A DNA stretch of 64,000 nucleotides from positions 6,696,001 through 6,760,000 of the forward strand of contig NZ_JANADP010000001.1 in the NCBI RefSeq assembly GCF_024199945.1. Direction: 5' to 3'. This stretch comes from Bradyrhizobium sp. CCGUVB4N. GTDB lineage: Bacteria; Pseudomonadota; Alphaproteobacteria; Rhizobiales; Xanthobacteraceae. The notes under the pieces are model-generated. The model had not been told where the DNA came from and ran no database searches. It saw only the letters and a list, made by a program, of their open reading frames with translations. The position numbers and the translations under genes are program-made. Below, piece by piece: positions 40,890-50,053 of the stretch (its first letter is position 1; each line of letters opens with the position of its first letter).

Positions 40890-43265
40890 CTAGAATCGCT
40901 TCAGGGCTTTCAGGACTCTTGTGGGCGTAATCGGGATCGCATTGATCGTGGCATCGAACGGCGAAAGCGCATCGTTGACGGCGTTGAGCACGCAGGCGGA
41001 CGCTGCGGCCGTGCCGGCCTCGCCGACCCCCTTGGCGCCGAGCTCGGTGTCGGCGGTCGGCGTCTCGACATGCGCGATCATGATGTCGGGCATCTCCATC
41101 GGCATCGGCACGAGGTAATCGGCAAGCGAACCGTTCATGAGCTGGCCGGTTTCGCTGTAGCGGCATTCCTCGAACAGGGCCGCACCCAGCCCCTGCACAA
41201 TGCCGCCGCGTAGCTGCTCATCCACCAGCATCGGATTAATGACGCGACCGCAATCCTCGACGATGAAATGCTTCAACACCTTGATGAAGCCGGTCTCGAC
41301 ATCGACCTCCAGCGAGCAGCCCTGGATGCCGTTGGTGAAGGCGAAGGGATAGCCTTGCGGCGAGAAGTGGTGACTGACGGTGAGCTGCGGCTGCGTCCCC
41401 GGTGGCAGGGTGTCCGAGCGGAAATAGGCAATGCGCGCGATCTCGGAGATCGGCAGACGCTGCTGCCGCGTCGCGGCATCCACCACCTGGCCGTCGATGA
41501 TATCGAGCGCCGCCGGTTGCTCCTGAAGGATGAGCGCCGCGATCTCCAGAATGTTGCGTTTGAGCACGCGCGTGGCCTGCAGTGCGGTCTCGCCACCGAT
41601 GCCGGCGCCGCGGCAGGCCCAGGTGGCGCCGCCATGCGGCGTGACCTCGGTATCGCCGGTGACGACCTTCACGTGGTCCTGCGCGATACCGAGCTGATCG
41701 GCCACGATCTGGCTGATGATCGCCTCCGTGCCCTGTCCCTGCTCGGTGACGGAGATCAGGCAACGTACCTCGCCGGACGGCGTCAGGCTCAGAATGGCAC
41801 CGTCCTGCGAGGAGATGCGCGCACCGCCCACACCATAGAAGGCCGGCCCCGGATTGGTGATCTCGATGAATGTCGCAATCCCGATGCCGCGATAGACGCC
41901 GCGCTTGCGCAAGTCCGCCTGCCCGGCGCGCAAGGAGTCATAATCCATCATCTCGTGCAGGCGCTTCAAACACGCCTGATGCGACAACGCCTCGAAACGG
42001 TAGCCGGTCGGCGAAGTCTGCGGATAGGAATCGTCGGCGATGACGTTCCGCGCACGGATCGCGAAGGGATCGAGGCCAACCTTGCTTGCAGCCATATCGA
42101 CCAGCCGCTCGGTGACGGCGCAGGCGATGGGATGGCCAACGGCGCGATACTGGCTGGTCTGCACCTTGTTCTGGAACAGCACTTCCAGCGTGGCGCGATA
42201 GTTCTTGAAGCGATAGGGACCACCCATCAGGCGGATCACCTGGTTGCCCTCGACCACGCTGGTGCGCGGATAGGTCGAGAAAGCGCCGATCGCAGTGAGA
42301 TCGAGCACGTCCATCGCGAGAATCTCGCCCTTGGCGTCGAGCGCCATGCGGGCCCGGACGCGATGATCGCGGGCGTGGATGTCGGAGACGAAGGATTCGA
42401 TGCGGTCGGCGACGTATTTGACGGGGCGACCGAGCAGGATCGAGAGGCCGACTACCGCCATGTCCTCATGATAGACGTGCAACTTCATCCCGAAGGAGCC
42501 GCCGATGTCGGTCGCGATGACGCGGACACGGGCCTCGGGGATGCCGTAGTGGCGCGAATAGAGGTCCTGGAACTGATAAGGCGTCTGCGTCGCGTGATGC
42601 ACGGTGAGCATGCCCGCGGACGGATCGTAGTCGGCGACGATGGCGCGCGGCTCCAGCGTCACCGCGGTGTGACGGCCGAACGAAAATTCCTCTTCCACCA
42701 CGTGGGCGGCGTGCGCGAAGGCATCATCGACGGTGCCGCTATCGAGCTGGCTACGGAAGCAGACATTGTTGGTGCTACCGGCATTGATCAGCGGCCCGCC
42801 GGCCCGGCGCGCCGCGTCGATATCCACGACCAGCGGGAGGTCCTCGTAGTCGACCCCGATCAGCTCCAGCGCGTCCTCGGCAATCGCCCCGCTCTCGGCA
42901 ACGACCGCGACCACCGCCTGCCCGGCCCAGACGACGCGCTCGAGCGGCAGTGGCCATTGCGGTGTGGAGGTCATGCCCTTGAAGTGATCGAGCGTGCCGG
43001 TCCAGGACGTGCAGATCTTTGCCAGATCCTCGCCGGTCGCGACGAGATGCACGCCTTCGAGGGCGCGCGCTTCGTCTGTCTTAATCGCGACGATCTTCGC
43101 ATGGGCATGCGGGCTGCGCAGGAACGCGGCATAAAGCATACGCGGCAGCTTGAGATCACTGACATAGCGTCCACGTCCAGCCAGCAGGCGCTTGGCGTTG
43201 GGCCGCGGCACCGAGCGGCCGATATAGGAGTTGGGACGATCGAGCGAGGTCAGCGGCGCGCTCAT
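40890..43265 (-). CDS. Molybdopterin large subunit of xanthine dehydrogenase/CoxL-family hydroxylase
   Basis: 791 residues from ATG 43265. Starts with SYIGRSVPRPNAKRLLAGRGRYVSDL, typical of CoxL-family proteins. The pterin loop GGSFGMKLHVYHED and the terminal GAKGVGEAGT with the catalytic Glu are present. The loop that in true CO dehydrogenase holds AYRCSFR reads SQYRAVGHP, so it is not a CO dehydrogenase; a hydroxylase of an aldehyde or N-heterocycle is more likely. Overlaps the 2Fe-2S gene by 4 bases. Confidence 0.92.
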   Translation of the reverse strand: MSAPLTSLDRPNSYIGRSVPRPNAKRLLAGRGRYVSDLKLPRMLYAAFLRSPHAHAKIVAIKTDEARALEGVHLVATGEDLAKICTSWTGTLDHFKGMTSTPQWPLPLERVVWAGQAVVAVVAESGAIAEDALELIGVDYEDLPLVVDIDAARRAGGPLINAGSTNNVCFRSQLDSGTVDDAFAHAAHVVEEEFSFGRHTAVTLEPRAIVADYDPSAGMLTVHHATQTPYQFQDLYSRHYGIPEARVRVIATDIGGSFGMKLHVYHEDMAVVGLSILLGRPVKYVADRIESFVSDIHARDHRVRARMALDAKGEILAMDVLDLTAIGAFSTYPRTSVVEGNQVIRLMGGPYRFKNYRATLEVLFQNKVQTSQYRAVGHPIACAVTERLVDMAASKVGLDPFAIRARNVIADDSYPQTSPTGYRFEALSHQACLKRLHEMMDYDSLRAGQADLRKRGVYRGIGIATFIEITNPGPAFYGVGGARISSQDGAILSLTPSGEVRCLISVTEQGQGTEAIISQIVADQLGIAQDHVKVVTGDTEVTPHGGATWACRGAGIGGETALQATRVLKRNILEIAALILQEQPAALDIIDGQVVDAATRQQRLPISEIARIAYFRSDTLPPGTQPQLTVSHHFSPQGYPFAFTNGIQGCSLEVDVETGFIKVLKHFIVEDCGRVINPMLVDEQLRGGIVQGLGAALFEECRYSETGQLMNGSLADYLVPMPMEMPDIMIAHVETPTADTELGAKGVGEAGTAAASACVLNAVNDALSPFDATINAIPITPTRVLKALKRF

Positions 43266-43786
43266 GGCGTACCCCCGGCTTCCCGCCGTGCTTTGGCAAC
43301 GGCGTCGATCGCATCGACGATCGCCTCGTATCCGGTGCAACGGCAGTAATTGCCCGACAGCGCGTCGCGGATGTGCTCGCGGCTCGGCTCCGCCACCTGC
43401 GAGAGCAGCTCTTGCGCGTTCACCAGCATGCCCGGCGTGCAGAAGCCGCATTGCAGCGCGTTGCGGCGATGGAATTCAGCTTGGAGATCGGCGATGACGC
43501 CGCTCTCGGTGAGGCCTTCAATGGTGTTGATCTCGGCGCCATCGGCCTGCACCGCGAACATCAGGCAGGAATGCACGGCGCGACCGTCGAGCTGCACGAG
43601 ACAAGCGCCGCAAGCGCCCATCTCGCAGCCGGCATGGGTGCCGGTCAGCTCCAGCGCGTTGCGCAGGCAATCGACCAGCGTCTCGCGCGGCGCAACCTCG
43701 CAGGCGACCTTGCGGCCGTTGACGACGAAGCGGACGCGCACGGTCTCGTCGACTTCATCCAGCAGGGATTCGTCGAAGCCACTCAT
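43262..43786 (-). CDS. 2Fe-2S small subunit (CoxS-type) of Mo hydroxylase
   Basis: 174 residues. Two iron-sulfur sites: GCEMGACGACLVQLDG with a later HSCLMF, and QCGFCTPGM with NYCRCTGYE. Standard for XDH-family small subunits. Start and stop each overlap the neighbouring gene by 4 bases, so the three subunits are translated together. Confidence 0.93.
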   Translation of the reverse strand: MSGFDESLLDEVDETVRVRFVVNGRKVACEVAPRETLVDCLRNALELTGTHAGCEMGACGACLVQLDGRAVHSCLMFAVQADGAEINTIEGLTESGVIADLQAEFHRRNALQCGFCTPGMLVNAQELLSQVAEPSREHIRDALSGNYCRCTGYEAIVDAIDAVAKARREAGGTP

Positions 43787-44664
43787 GCACCGTCCCTCAA
43801 GCGCCCGAGCAGGCGCCCCAGCAGCACGCGCGCGAGATGCAGCCGCATCGCCGGCGGCACCTCATCGCTGTCGGGCGGCGCGAGGTCGCTTTCGAGCGCA
43901 ACTTGTGCAGCGGCGATACGCTCCGCATCCAGGCTCGACCCGATCAGGGCCCCCTCGGCGCCCTTCACGCGCGTTGGAATATTGCCGACCGAGAAGAAGG
44001 AGATGCGGATGTCGTCGATGTGGTCGCCGGCGCAGGTTGCAAGCATGCCGCAGCCGACCAGCGCATAATCGCCGCGCCGGCGTGCCAATTCATCGAAAGC
44101 AAAGCGCTGGTCAGCCTTGAACAAGGGAATGTAGATTGCGGTAATCAGTTCACCGGGCTGCAAGGCGGTCTCGAACAGGTCGAGGAAGAAATCGTCGGCC
44201 TTGATGCGTCGGGTACCGGAGGAGCCGGCGATCTCGATCTCGGCATCGAGCGCCAGCGTCATCGCCGGAAATTCGGAGGCGGGATCGGCGAGCGCGACGC
44301 TGCCGCCGAACGTGCCGCGATTGCGGATCGCGGGGTGGGCAACGAAGGGCGCGGCCGCGTGCAACAGCGGCGCGAACTCGGCGATCAGCGGCTCGCTCAG
44401 CATTTCGCAATGGCGCGTCAGCGCGCCGATGCGCAAAAAACCGCCTTCGCGCCTGACGCCGCGCATCTCGGCAATGTGGGTGATGTCGATCAGGAGCCGC
44501 GGCGCCTGCAGCCGCAGCGACAGCGCCGGCACGAGGCTCTGGCCGCCGGCAATGAAGCGCGCATCGTCGCCAGCGCGCGCATGAGCATCCAGCGCCTGGT
44601 CGATCGTCGCAGCACGAAAATAGCTGAAAGCCCTCGCCTTCACCGCCGTTTCCTCGAGATCCAT
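43783..44664 (-). CDS. FAD-binding medium subunit (CoxM-type) of Mo hydroxylase
   Basis: 293 residues from ATG 44664. FAD-binding motifs are FIAGGQSLVPALSLR (about residues 35-50) and AHPAIRNRGTFGGSVALADPASEFPA. The C-terminal CO_deh_flav_C domain follows. It is the first gene of the row medium - small - large - binding protein - LivHMGF. A 147-base gap with two palindromes separates it from the divergent TetR gene. Confidence 0.93.
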   Translation of the reverse strand: MDLEETAVKARAFSYFRAATIDQALDAHARAGDDARFIAGGQSLVPALSLRLQAPRLLIDITHIAEMRGVRREGGFLRIGALTRHCEMLSEPLIAEFAPLLHAAAPFVAHPAIRNRGTFGGSVALADPASEFPAMTLALDAEIEIAGSSGTRRIKADDFFLDLFETALQPGELITAIYIPLFKADQRFAFDELARRRGDYALVGCGMLATCAGDHIDDIRISFFSVGNIPTRVKGAEGALIGSSLDAERIAAAQVALESDLAPPDSDEVPPAMRLHLARVLLGRLLGRLRDGA

Positions 44665-44693
44665 CGGCTCATCAGCCGGGATGCCAGATTTGT

Positions 44694-44759
44694 AACCATC
44701 TGGTCTCAAAATCCTGACACGCCGCCGGAGAGCGGTCAACAGGAAATGACCATTTGGTC
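44694..44759. promoter_or_regulatory. Paired TetR-type operators
   Basis: Two related sites lie in the gap between the Mo hydroxylase operon and the tetR gene: AACCATCTGGTCT at 44694-44706 and GACCATTTGGTC at 44748-44759, the latter a perfect 5-bp inverted repeat with 2-base spacer. The shared core ACCAT(C/T)TGGTC and their place suggest binding by the adjacent TetR-family protein. Confidence 0.65.
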
Positions 44760-44811
44760 ACAAATGCACCTTTAGGCTAAGAAGGCGGAAGAGATCGCGA
44801 TTCACGGTCAA

Positions 44812-45516
44812 ATGGCGAAGAAGACGCAGAAGACGGCGAAGCGACCGGCCCGACGAAGGGCCGAGACGGACAAGGCCGCGCCAAAGCGCCGCAACATGCG
44901 CGCGCCCGACCGCGAGCGCGCGATCGTCGACGAGGCCATCCGCTTCTTTGCCGAGCGCGGTTTTGAGGGCCAGACCCGCGAACTGGCAAAACGCATGGGC
45001 ATCACCCATTCGGCGATCTATCGCCACTTCCCGAGCAAGGAGGCGCTGATCGAGCGGGTCTACCAGGAGGTCTATCTCAGCCGCTGGTCGCCGGACTGGG
45101 GTCCACTGATCCGCGACCGCTCACAGTCGCTGGAGGCGCGGCTGACGCGCTTCTATCTCGACTATGTCGAGCGCGTGTTCGAGTACAATTGGGTGCGGAT
45201 CTTCGTCTCATCCGGCATGAAGTCGTTCGGCATCACGGGCCGCTATCTCGACATCGTCCGCCGCGAGATCATCGAGCCCGCGGCGGCCGAGCTGCGGCAC
45301 GATCTGAAATTGCCCGATGCAAAGGCCCATCCGCTCGGCGAACGCGAGACCGAGCTGTTCTGGGGCCTGCACGGCCGCATCTTCTATCTCGCCATCCGCA
45401 AATTCATCTACGAGACGCCGATCCCGTCCGATCTCGACGCCATCGTCCGTGACGCCGTCCAGACCTTCATGGACGGCGCCAAGACGACGATGCCGAAGCT
45501 CCTGGTTCGCGGCTAG
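44812..45516 (+). CDS. TetR-family transcriptional regulator
   Basis: 234 residues. A basic N-terminal extension (KKTQKTAKRPARRRAETDKAAPKRR) precedes the helix-turn-helix domain: IVDEAIRFFAERGFEGQ, then TRELAKRMGITHSAIYRHF and PSKEALIERVYQ. The C-terminal ligand domain is unassigned. It is divergent from the Mo hydroxylase/importer operon, which it probably controls. Its stop is directly adjacent to the hutU stop on the other strand. Confidence 0.92.
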   Translation: MAKKTQKTAKRPARRRAETDKAAPKRRNMRAPDRERAIVDEAIRFFAERGFEGQTRELAKRMGITHSAIYRHFPSKEALIERVYQEVYLSRWSPDWGPLIRDRSQSLEARLTRFYLDYVERVFEYNWVRIFVSSGMKSFGITGRYLDIVRREIIEPAAAELRHDLKLPDAKAHPLGERETELFWGLHGRIFYLAIRKFIYETPIPSDLDAIVRDAVQTFMDGAKTTMPKLLVRG

Positions 45517-47187
45517 CTACTTCGCAAGGCTCGGCAGGTCGAGCCCCTTGTCGCGGGCGCAGTCGATCGCAATGTCGTAGCCCGCATCCGCATGGCGCAT
45601 GACGCCGGAGGCCGGGTCGTTCCACAGCACGCGCTCGATGCGCTTTGCTGCCTCGGGCGTACCATCGGCGACGATCACCATGCCGGCGTGCTGCGAATAG
45701 CCGATGCCGACGCCGCCGCCATGATGCAGCGAGACCCAGGTCGCGCCGCTGGCGCAATTGAGCAGCGCATTGAGCAGCGGCCAGTCGGATACCGCATCCG
45801 AGCCATCCTTCATCGCCTCGGTCTCGCGGTTCGGGCTTGCCACCGAGCCGCTGTCGAGATGGTCGCGGCCGATCACGATCGGCGCCTTCAGCTCGCCGCG
45901 CGCGACCATCTCGTTGAAGGCAAGGCCGAGGCGATGGCGATCGCCGAGGCCGACCCAGCAGATCCGCGCCGGCAGCCCCTGGAACTTGATGCGCTCCTTG
46001 GCCATGTCGAGCCAATTGTGCAGATGCTTGTCGTCGGGCATCAGCTCCTTGACCTTGGCGTCGGTCTTGAAGATGTCCTCGGGGTCACCCGACAGCGCGG
46101 CCCAGCGGAACGGCCCGACGCCGCGGCAGAACAGCGGACGGATATAGGCCGGCACGAAGCCGGGGAAGTCGAACGCGTTCTTCAGCCCCATGTCCTGCGC
46201 CATCTGGCGGATGTTGTTGCCATAGTCGAGCGTCGGAATGCCTTGCGCGTGGAAATCCAGCATGGCCTGGACGTGCTCGACCATCGACGTCTTCGACGCC
46301 CGCTCGACGCCCTTCGGATCGGAGGCACGCTTGCTCTCCCAATCGGCCAGCGTCCAGCCTTTCGGCAGATAGCCGTTGATCGGATCATGCGCGCTGGTCT
46401 GGTCGGTGACGATGTCGGGCTTGACGCCGCGGCGCACCAGCTCGGGGAAAATCTCCGCGGCATTGCCGAGCAGTCCGACCGAAACGGCCTTCTTCGTTGT
46501 CGCGGCTTCCGCCATGATCGCCAGCGCTTCGTCGAGGGTTGCGGCCTGGCGATCGAGATAGCCGGTGCGCAGGCGCATCTCGATGCGGCTCGGCTGGCAT
46601 TCGACCGCAAGCATCGAAGCGCCCGCCATGGTCGCCGCCAGCGGCTGCGCGCCGCCCATGCCACCGAGGCCGGCGGAGAGAATCCATTTACCAGAAAGAC
46701 TGCCGCCATAGTGGCGGCGCCCAACCTCGACAAAGGTTTCGTAGGTGCCCTGCACGATGCCCTGGCTGCCGATATAGATCCAGGAGCCCGCGGTCATCTG
46801 GCCGTACATCATCAGGCCCTGGCGATCGAGCTCGTTGAAATGGTCGAGCGTCGCCCAATGCGGCACGATGTTAGAGTTGGCGATCAGCACACGCGGCGCA
46901 TCCGCATGGGTTCGGAACACGCCGACCGGCTTGCCGGACTGAACCAGCAGCGTCTGGTCGTTCTCAAGCTTGCGCAAGGCGGCCGTGATCCGATCAAAAC
47001 TCTCCCAATCGCGCGCGGCGCGGCCGATGCCGCCATAGACGACGAGCTCGCTCGGGCGCTCGGCGACATCGGGATCGAGATTGTTCATGAGCATGCGGAG
47101 CGGTGCTTCGGTCAGCCAGCTCTTGGCGCTGATGTCGCTGCCGCGGGGGGCGCGGATGGTGCGGTCATTGTCCAGTCGGCGGTTCAT
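45517..47187 (-). CDS. hutU: Urocanate hydratase
   Basis: 556 residues from ATG 47187, the normal size. Converts urocanate to imidazolonepropionate with NAD as a tightly bound cofactor. Family segments include GLGGMGGAQPLAATMAGA, DQTSAHDPINGYLPKGW, GLPARICWVGLGDRHRLGLAFNEMV and GGGVGIGYSQHAGMVIVADG. It lies 10 bases downstream of hutH in the hutI-hutH-hutU row. Confidence 0.97.
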   Translation of the reverse strand: MNRRLDNDRTIRAPRGSDISAKSWLTEAPLRMLMNNLDPDVAERPSELVVYGGIGRAARDWESFDRITAALRKLENDQTLLVQSGKPVGVFRTHADAPRVLIANSNIVPHWATLDHFNELDRQGLMMYGQMTAGSWIYIGSQGIVQGTYETFVEVGRRHYGGSLSGKWILSAGLGGMGGAQPLAATMAGASMLAVECQPSRIEMRLRTGYLDRQAATLDEALAIMAEAATTKKAVSVGLLGNAAEIFPELVRRGVKPDIVTDQTSAHDPINGYLPKGWTLADWESKRASDPKGVERASKTSMVEHVQAMLDFHAQGIPTLDYGNNIRQMAQDMGLKNAFDFPGFVPAYIRPLFCRGVGPFRWAALSGDPEDIFKTDAKVKELMPDDKHLHNWLDMAKERIKFQGLPARICWVGLGDRHRLGLAFNEMVARGELKAPIVIGRDHLDSGSVASPNRETEAMKDGSDAVSDWPLLNALLNCASGATWVSLHHGGGVGIGYSQHAGMVIVADGTPEAAKRIERVLWNDPASGVMRHADAGYDIAIDCARDKGLDLPSLAK

Positions 47188-47197
47188 GAAGACCTCT

Positions 47198-48757
47198 TCA
47201 GACAAGTCTTGGAAATGGATCGGGTGAGAGCGAAGTGAGCGCGACGGCCGGGAGCGCATCAGCTTCGATCAGCGCGGCGGCTATGGCGAGGTCGTCGGCC
47301 ATGTAGCGATCGGCACCGAGCTCCGCGACCTGCTCGCGAAGCAAGGCGATAACCGCAACGAGCGGCGCGCTGGTCGCATGCGGCGCGCGCAGCGTGATGC
47401 CCTGGGCTGCGACCAGAAGCTCGATGCCGAGGATCGCGGCAAGATTGTCGGCCATATCGGAAAGCCGCCGCGCGGCATGCGCGGCCATCGAGACGTGGTC
47501 TTCCTGGTTGGCGCTGGTCGGCGTCGAGTCGATCGAGCAAGCCGCGGCGCGCTGCTTGTTCTCGGCATAGAGTGCGGCCGCCGTCACCTCCGCGATCATG
47601 AAGCCGGAATTGATGCCGGGATCCGGCGTCAGGAACGGCGGCAGGCCGAAATTGAGCGCTGGATCGACCAGCGTGGCGATGCGCCGCTCGCTGATCGCGC
47701 CGATCTCCGACAGTGCCAGCGCGATCGTATCGGCGGCAAAGGCGACCGGCTCGGCGTGGAAATTGCCGCCGGAGACGATCTCGCCGGTCTCCACCAGCAC
47801 CAGCGGATTGTCCGTGACGGCGTTGGCTTCGACAATCAGCGCGCGTGCCGCCTGCGTGATCAGGTCAAGCGCGGCGCCTGCGACCTGCGGCTGGCAGCGC
47901 AGGCAATAGGGATCCTGCACGCGCTCGTCGCCCTCGAGATGCGACAGCCTGATATCGCTGCCGTCGAGCAGTGCGGTCAGCGTTGCTGCCGCGGCGATCT
48001 GGCCAGAGTGGCCGCGCAGCGCCTGGATTTCGGGCCGGAACGGCGCCGTCGACGCCATCGCCGCATCGACCGACAGCGCGCCGGTCACGAGCGCGGCGCG
48101 GGCGAGGCGAAACGCGCGCAGCACGCCGGCGATGGCGTAGGCCGTCGAGAACTGCGTACCGTTGATCAGCGCGAGCCCTTCCTTGGGGCCGAGCGTCAGC
48201 GGCGCAAGGCCGGCCGCGGCCAGCGCCTCGCTGCCTGACACCGTCTTGCCATCGACGATCGCCTGCCCTTCGCCGATCATCACTGCGGTCATGTGCGCGA
48301 GCGGTGCGAGATCGCCGGAGGCGCCGACCGAGCCCTGCTGCGGGACCAGCGGATAGACACCGCGCGCCAGCATGGCCTGCAATTGCTCGATGACCTCGCG
48401 GCGCACACCGGAGGCGCCGCGGCCGAGCGAGACGATTTTGAGCGCCATCATCAATCGCACGATCGCCTCCGGCGTGGCCGGGCCGACACCGCAGCAATGC
48501 GAGACGATGAGATTGCGCTGGAGCAGCGCGGTCTGATCGGGCGGAATCCGTTTTGAGGCCAGCTTTCCGAAGCCGGTGTTGATGCCATAGACCGGCGCGG
48601 CAGCCTGCGCGGCCTTGGCGACAATCTGCGCAGCCGCCTCGACGCGCGGCCAGAACGCGGGATCGAGTTCGACGGAATCGCCAGCCAGCACACGCGCAAG
48701 ATCGTCGAGGCTCACCGTACCCGGCCTGACGACGATTGTTGCGCCCTGCCCGGTCAC
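47198..48757 (-). CDS. hutH: Histidine ammonia-lyase
   Basis: 519 residues. Removes ammonia from histidine to give urocanate. The MIO cofactor triad Ala-Ser-Gly is in GSVGASGDLAPLAHM. GINTGFGKLA, NGTQFSTAYA and SGGNFHAEPVAF are also family marks. The start is GTG at 48757, overlapping the hutI stop (GTGA); upstream in-frame sequence belongs to hutI. Confidence 0.96.
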   Translation of the reverse strand: MTGQGATIVVRPGTVSLDDLARVLAGDSVELDPAFWPRVEAAAQIVAKAAQAAAPVYGINTGFGKLASKRIPPDQTALLQRNLIVSHCCGVGPATPEAIVRLMMALKIVSLGRGASGVRREVIEQLQAMLARGVYPLVPQQGSVGASGDLAPLAHMTAVMIGEGQAIVDGKTVSGSEALAAAGLAPLTLGPKEGLALINGTQFSTAYAIAGVLRAFRLARAALVTGALSVDAAMASTAPFRPEIQALRGHSGQIAAAATLTALLDGSDIRLSHLEGDERVQDPYCLRCQPQVAGAALDLITQAARALIVEANAVTDNPLVLVETGEIVSGGNFHAEPVAFAADTIALALSEIGAISERRIATLVDPALNFGLPPFLTPDPGINSGFMIAEVTAAALYAENKQRAAACSIDSTPTSANQEDHVSMAAHAARRLSDMADNLAAILGIELLVAAQGITLRAPHATSAPLVAVIALLREQVAELGADRYMADDLAIAAALIEADALPAVALTSLSPDPFPRLV

Positions 48758-49968
48758 TGGCCCCTCCAGACACGGCGGTGCAGCGGATTGAAGCCGATGC
48801 GGTAGACGAGCTCGGCGGGACGCTCGATGTCCCAGATCGCGAGGTCGCACCATTTTCCGGCTTCCAGCGTGCCGGTCTCCTCCAGCACACCGAGCGCCCG
48901 CGCGCCTTCGCGGGTGACGCCGGCGAGGCACTCGGCCACATTCATCCGGAACAGCGTCGCGCCCATGTTCATGGCGAGCAGCAAGGAGGTCAGCGGCGAG
49001 CTGCCGGGATTGCAGTCGGTCGCCAGCGCCATGGGGACGCCGTGCTTGCGGAACGCCTCAACCGGCGGCTTCTGGGTCTCGCAGATGAAATAGAAGGCGC
49101 CGGGCAGCAGCACCGCCACCGTTCCGGCCTTCGCCATCGCACTCGCGCCGGCTTCGTCGGTGTGCTCCAGGTGATCGGCAGACAGCGCCGAGAACTTCGC
49201 AGCGAGCGCAGCGCCGCCGAGATTCGAGAGCTGATCGGCGTGGAGCTTGACCGGCAGACCAAGCGTCCGCGCCGCCTCGAACACCAGCGCAGTCTGCGCC
49301 GCCGAGAACGCGATGCCTTCCATGAAGGCATCGACAGCATCAGCAAGGCCCGCCCTCGCGACAGCCGGCAGCATCCCGTTGCAGACGAGATCGATATAGC
49401 GATCCTTATCGCCTTCGGCTTCCAGCGGCAGCGCGTGCGCGCCGAGGAACGAGGTGCGGATTGCGATCTTCCGCTGGCGACCGAGGCTCCGCGCGGCCGT
49501 GAGCTGGCGCATCTCGGTCTCGGTGTCCAGGCCATAGCCGGACTTGATCTCGACCGTGGTGGCGCCCTCGCCGATCAGCGCATCGAGCCGCGGCAATGCG
49601 CTTGCGACGAGTTCCGCTTCGCTTGCCCTGCGCGTCGCAGCCACGGTCGAAACAATGCCGCCGCCGGCGCGCGCAATCTCCTCGTAGCTCGCGCCCTTCA
49701 GGCGCAGCTCGAATTCATGGGCGCGGTTGCCGCCATAGACGAGATGGGTGTGGCAGTCGACGAGGCCCGGCGTGATCCAGCGGCCCTCGCAATCGACCCG
49801 CTGGATCGCATCCGCATCCGTCGGGAAGTCTGCGGCTGCGCCGGCATAGGCGATGTGGCCGCCGCGTATGGCGATGACGCCACGTTCGATCTCGCCGAGG
49901 TCGGGACGATCGGCCCGCATCGTGGCAAGCCGGGCGTTGTGCCAGATCCGGTCGAAGCGCTCTGCCAT
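48754..49968 (-). CDS. hutI: Imidazolonepropionase
   Basis: 404 residues. Opens the imidazolone ring to N-formiminoglutamate. Metal motif DCHTHLVYGGNRAHEFELR, then EIKSGYGLDTETEMRQL, VKLHADQLSNLGGA and ATDCNPGSSPL. First gene of the minus-strand hut row, starting 32 bases from the palindrome at 50000-50019. Confidence 0.96.
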   Translation of the reverse strand: MAERFDRIWHNARLATMRADRPDLGEIERGVIAIRGGHIAYAGAAADFPTDADAIQRVDCEGRWITPGLVDCHTHLVYGGNRAHEFELRLKGASYEEIARAGGGIVSTVAATRRASEAELVASALPRLDALIGEGATTVEIKSGYGLDTETEMRQLTAARSLGRQRKIAIRTSFLGAHALPLEAEGDKDRYIDLVCNGMLPAVARAGLADAVDAFMEGIAFSAAQTALVFEAARTLGLPVKLHADQLSNLGGAALAAKFSALSADHLEHTDEAGASAMAKAGTVAVLLPGAFYFICETQKPPVEAFRKHGVPMALATDCNPGSSPLTSLLLAMNMGATLFRMNVAECLAGVTREGARALGVLEETGTLEAGKWCDLAIWDIERPAELVYRIGFNPLHRRVWRGQ

Positions 49969-49999
49969 GCGTGTGTCCCTTGGCCGTGGGATGCTTGAC

Positions 50000-50019
50000 T
50001 TATATGTCTAGACATATAA
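50000..50019. promoter_or_regulatory. Perfect 20-bp palindrome, predicted HutC operator
   Basis: TTATATGTCTAGACATATAA at 50000-50019 is its own reverse complement. It lies midway between divergent hutI (49968) and hutF (50054). GntR/HutC proteins bind palindromes of this kind, so one operator probably represses both directions until urocanate appears. Confidence 0.8.
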
Positions 50020-50053
50020 TCGTAAGGCGGTTCTGTCCAGCCGGTGTGCAAAC

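Noticed and set aside
41268..43349. 693-residue open frame on the plus strand
   Set aside because: Antisense to the Mo large subunit; composition is Arg/Asp/His-rich without any recognisable domain.
40890..44664. Aerobic CO dehydrogenase (coxMSL)
   Set aside because: The active-site loop of true CoxL (AYRCSFR) is not present; SQYRAVGHP is found instead. Subunit order is that of general Mo hydroxylases.
45592..47238. 548-residue open frame on the plus strand
   Set aside because: Antisense to hutU, which has complete family motifs.
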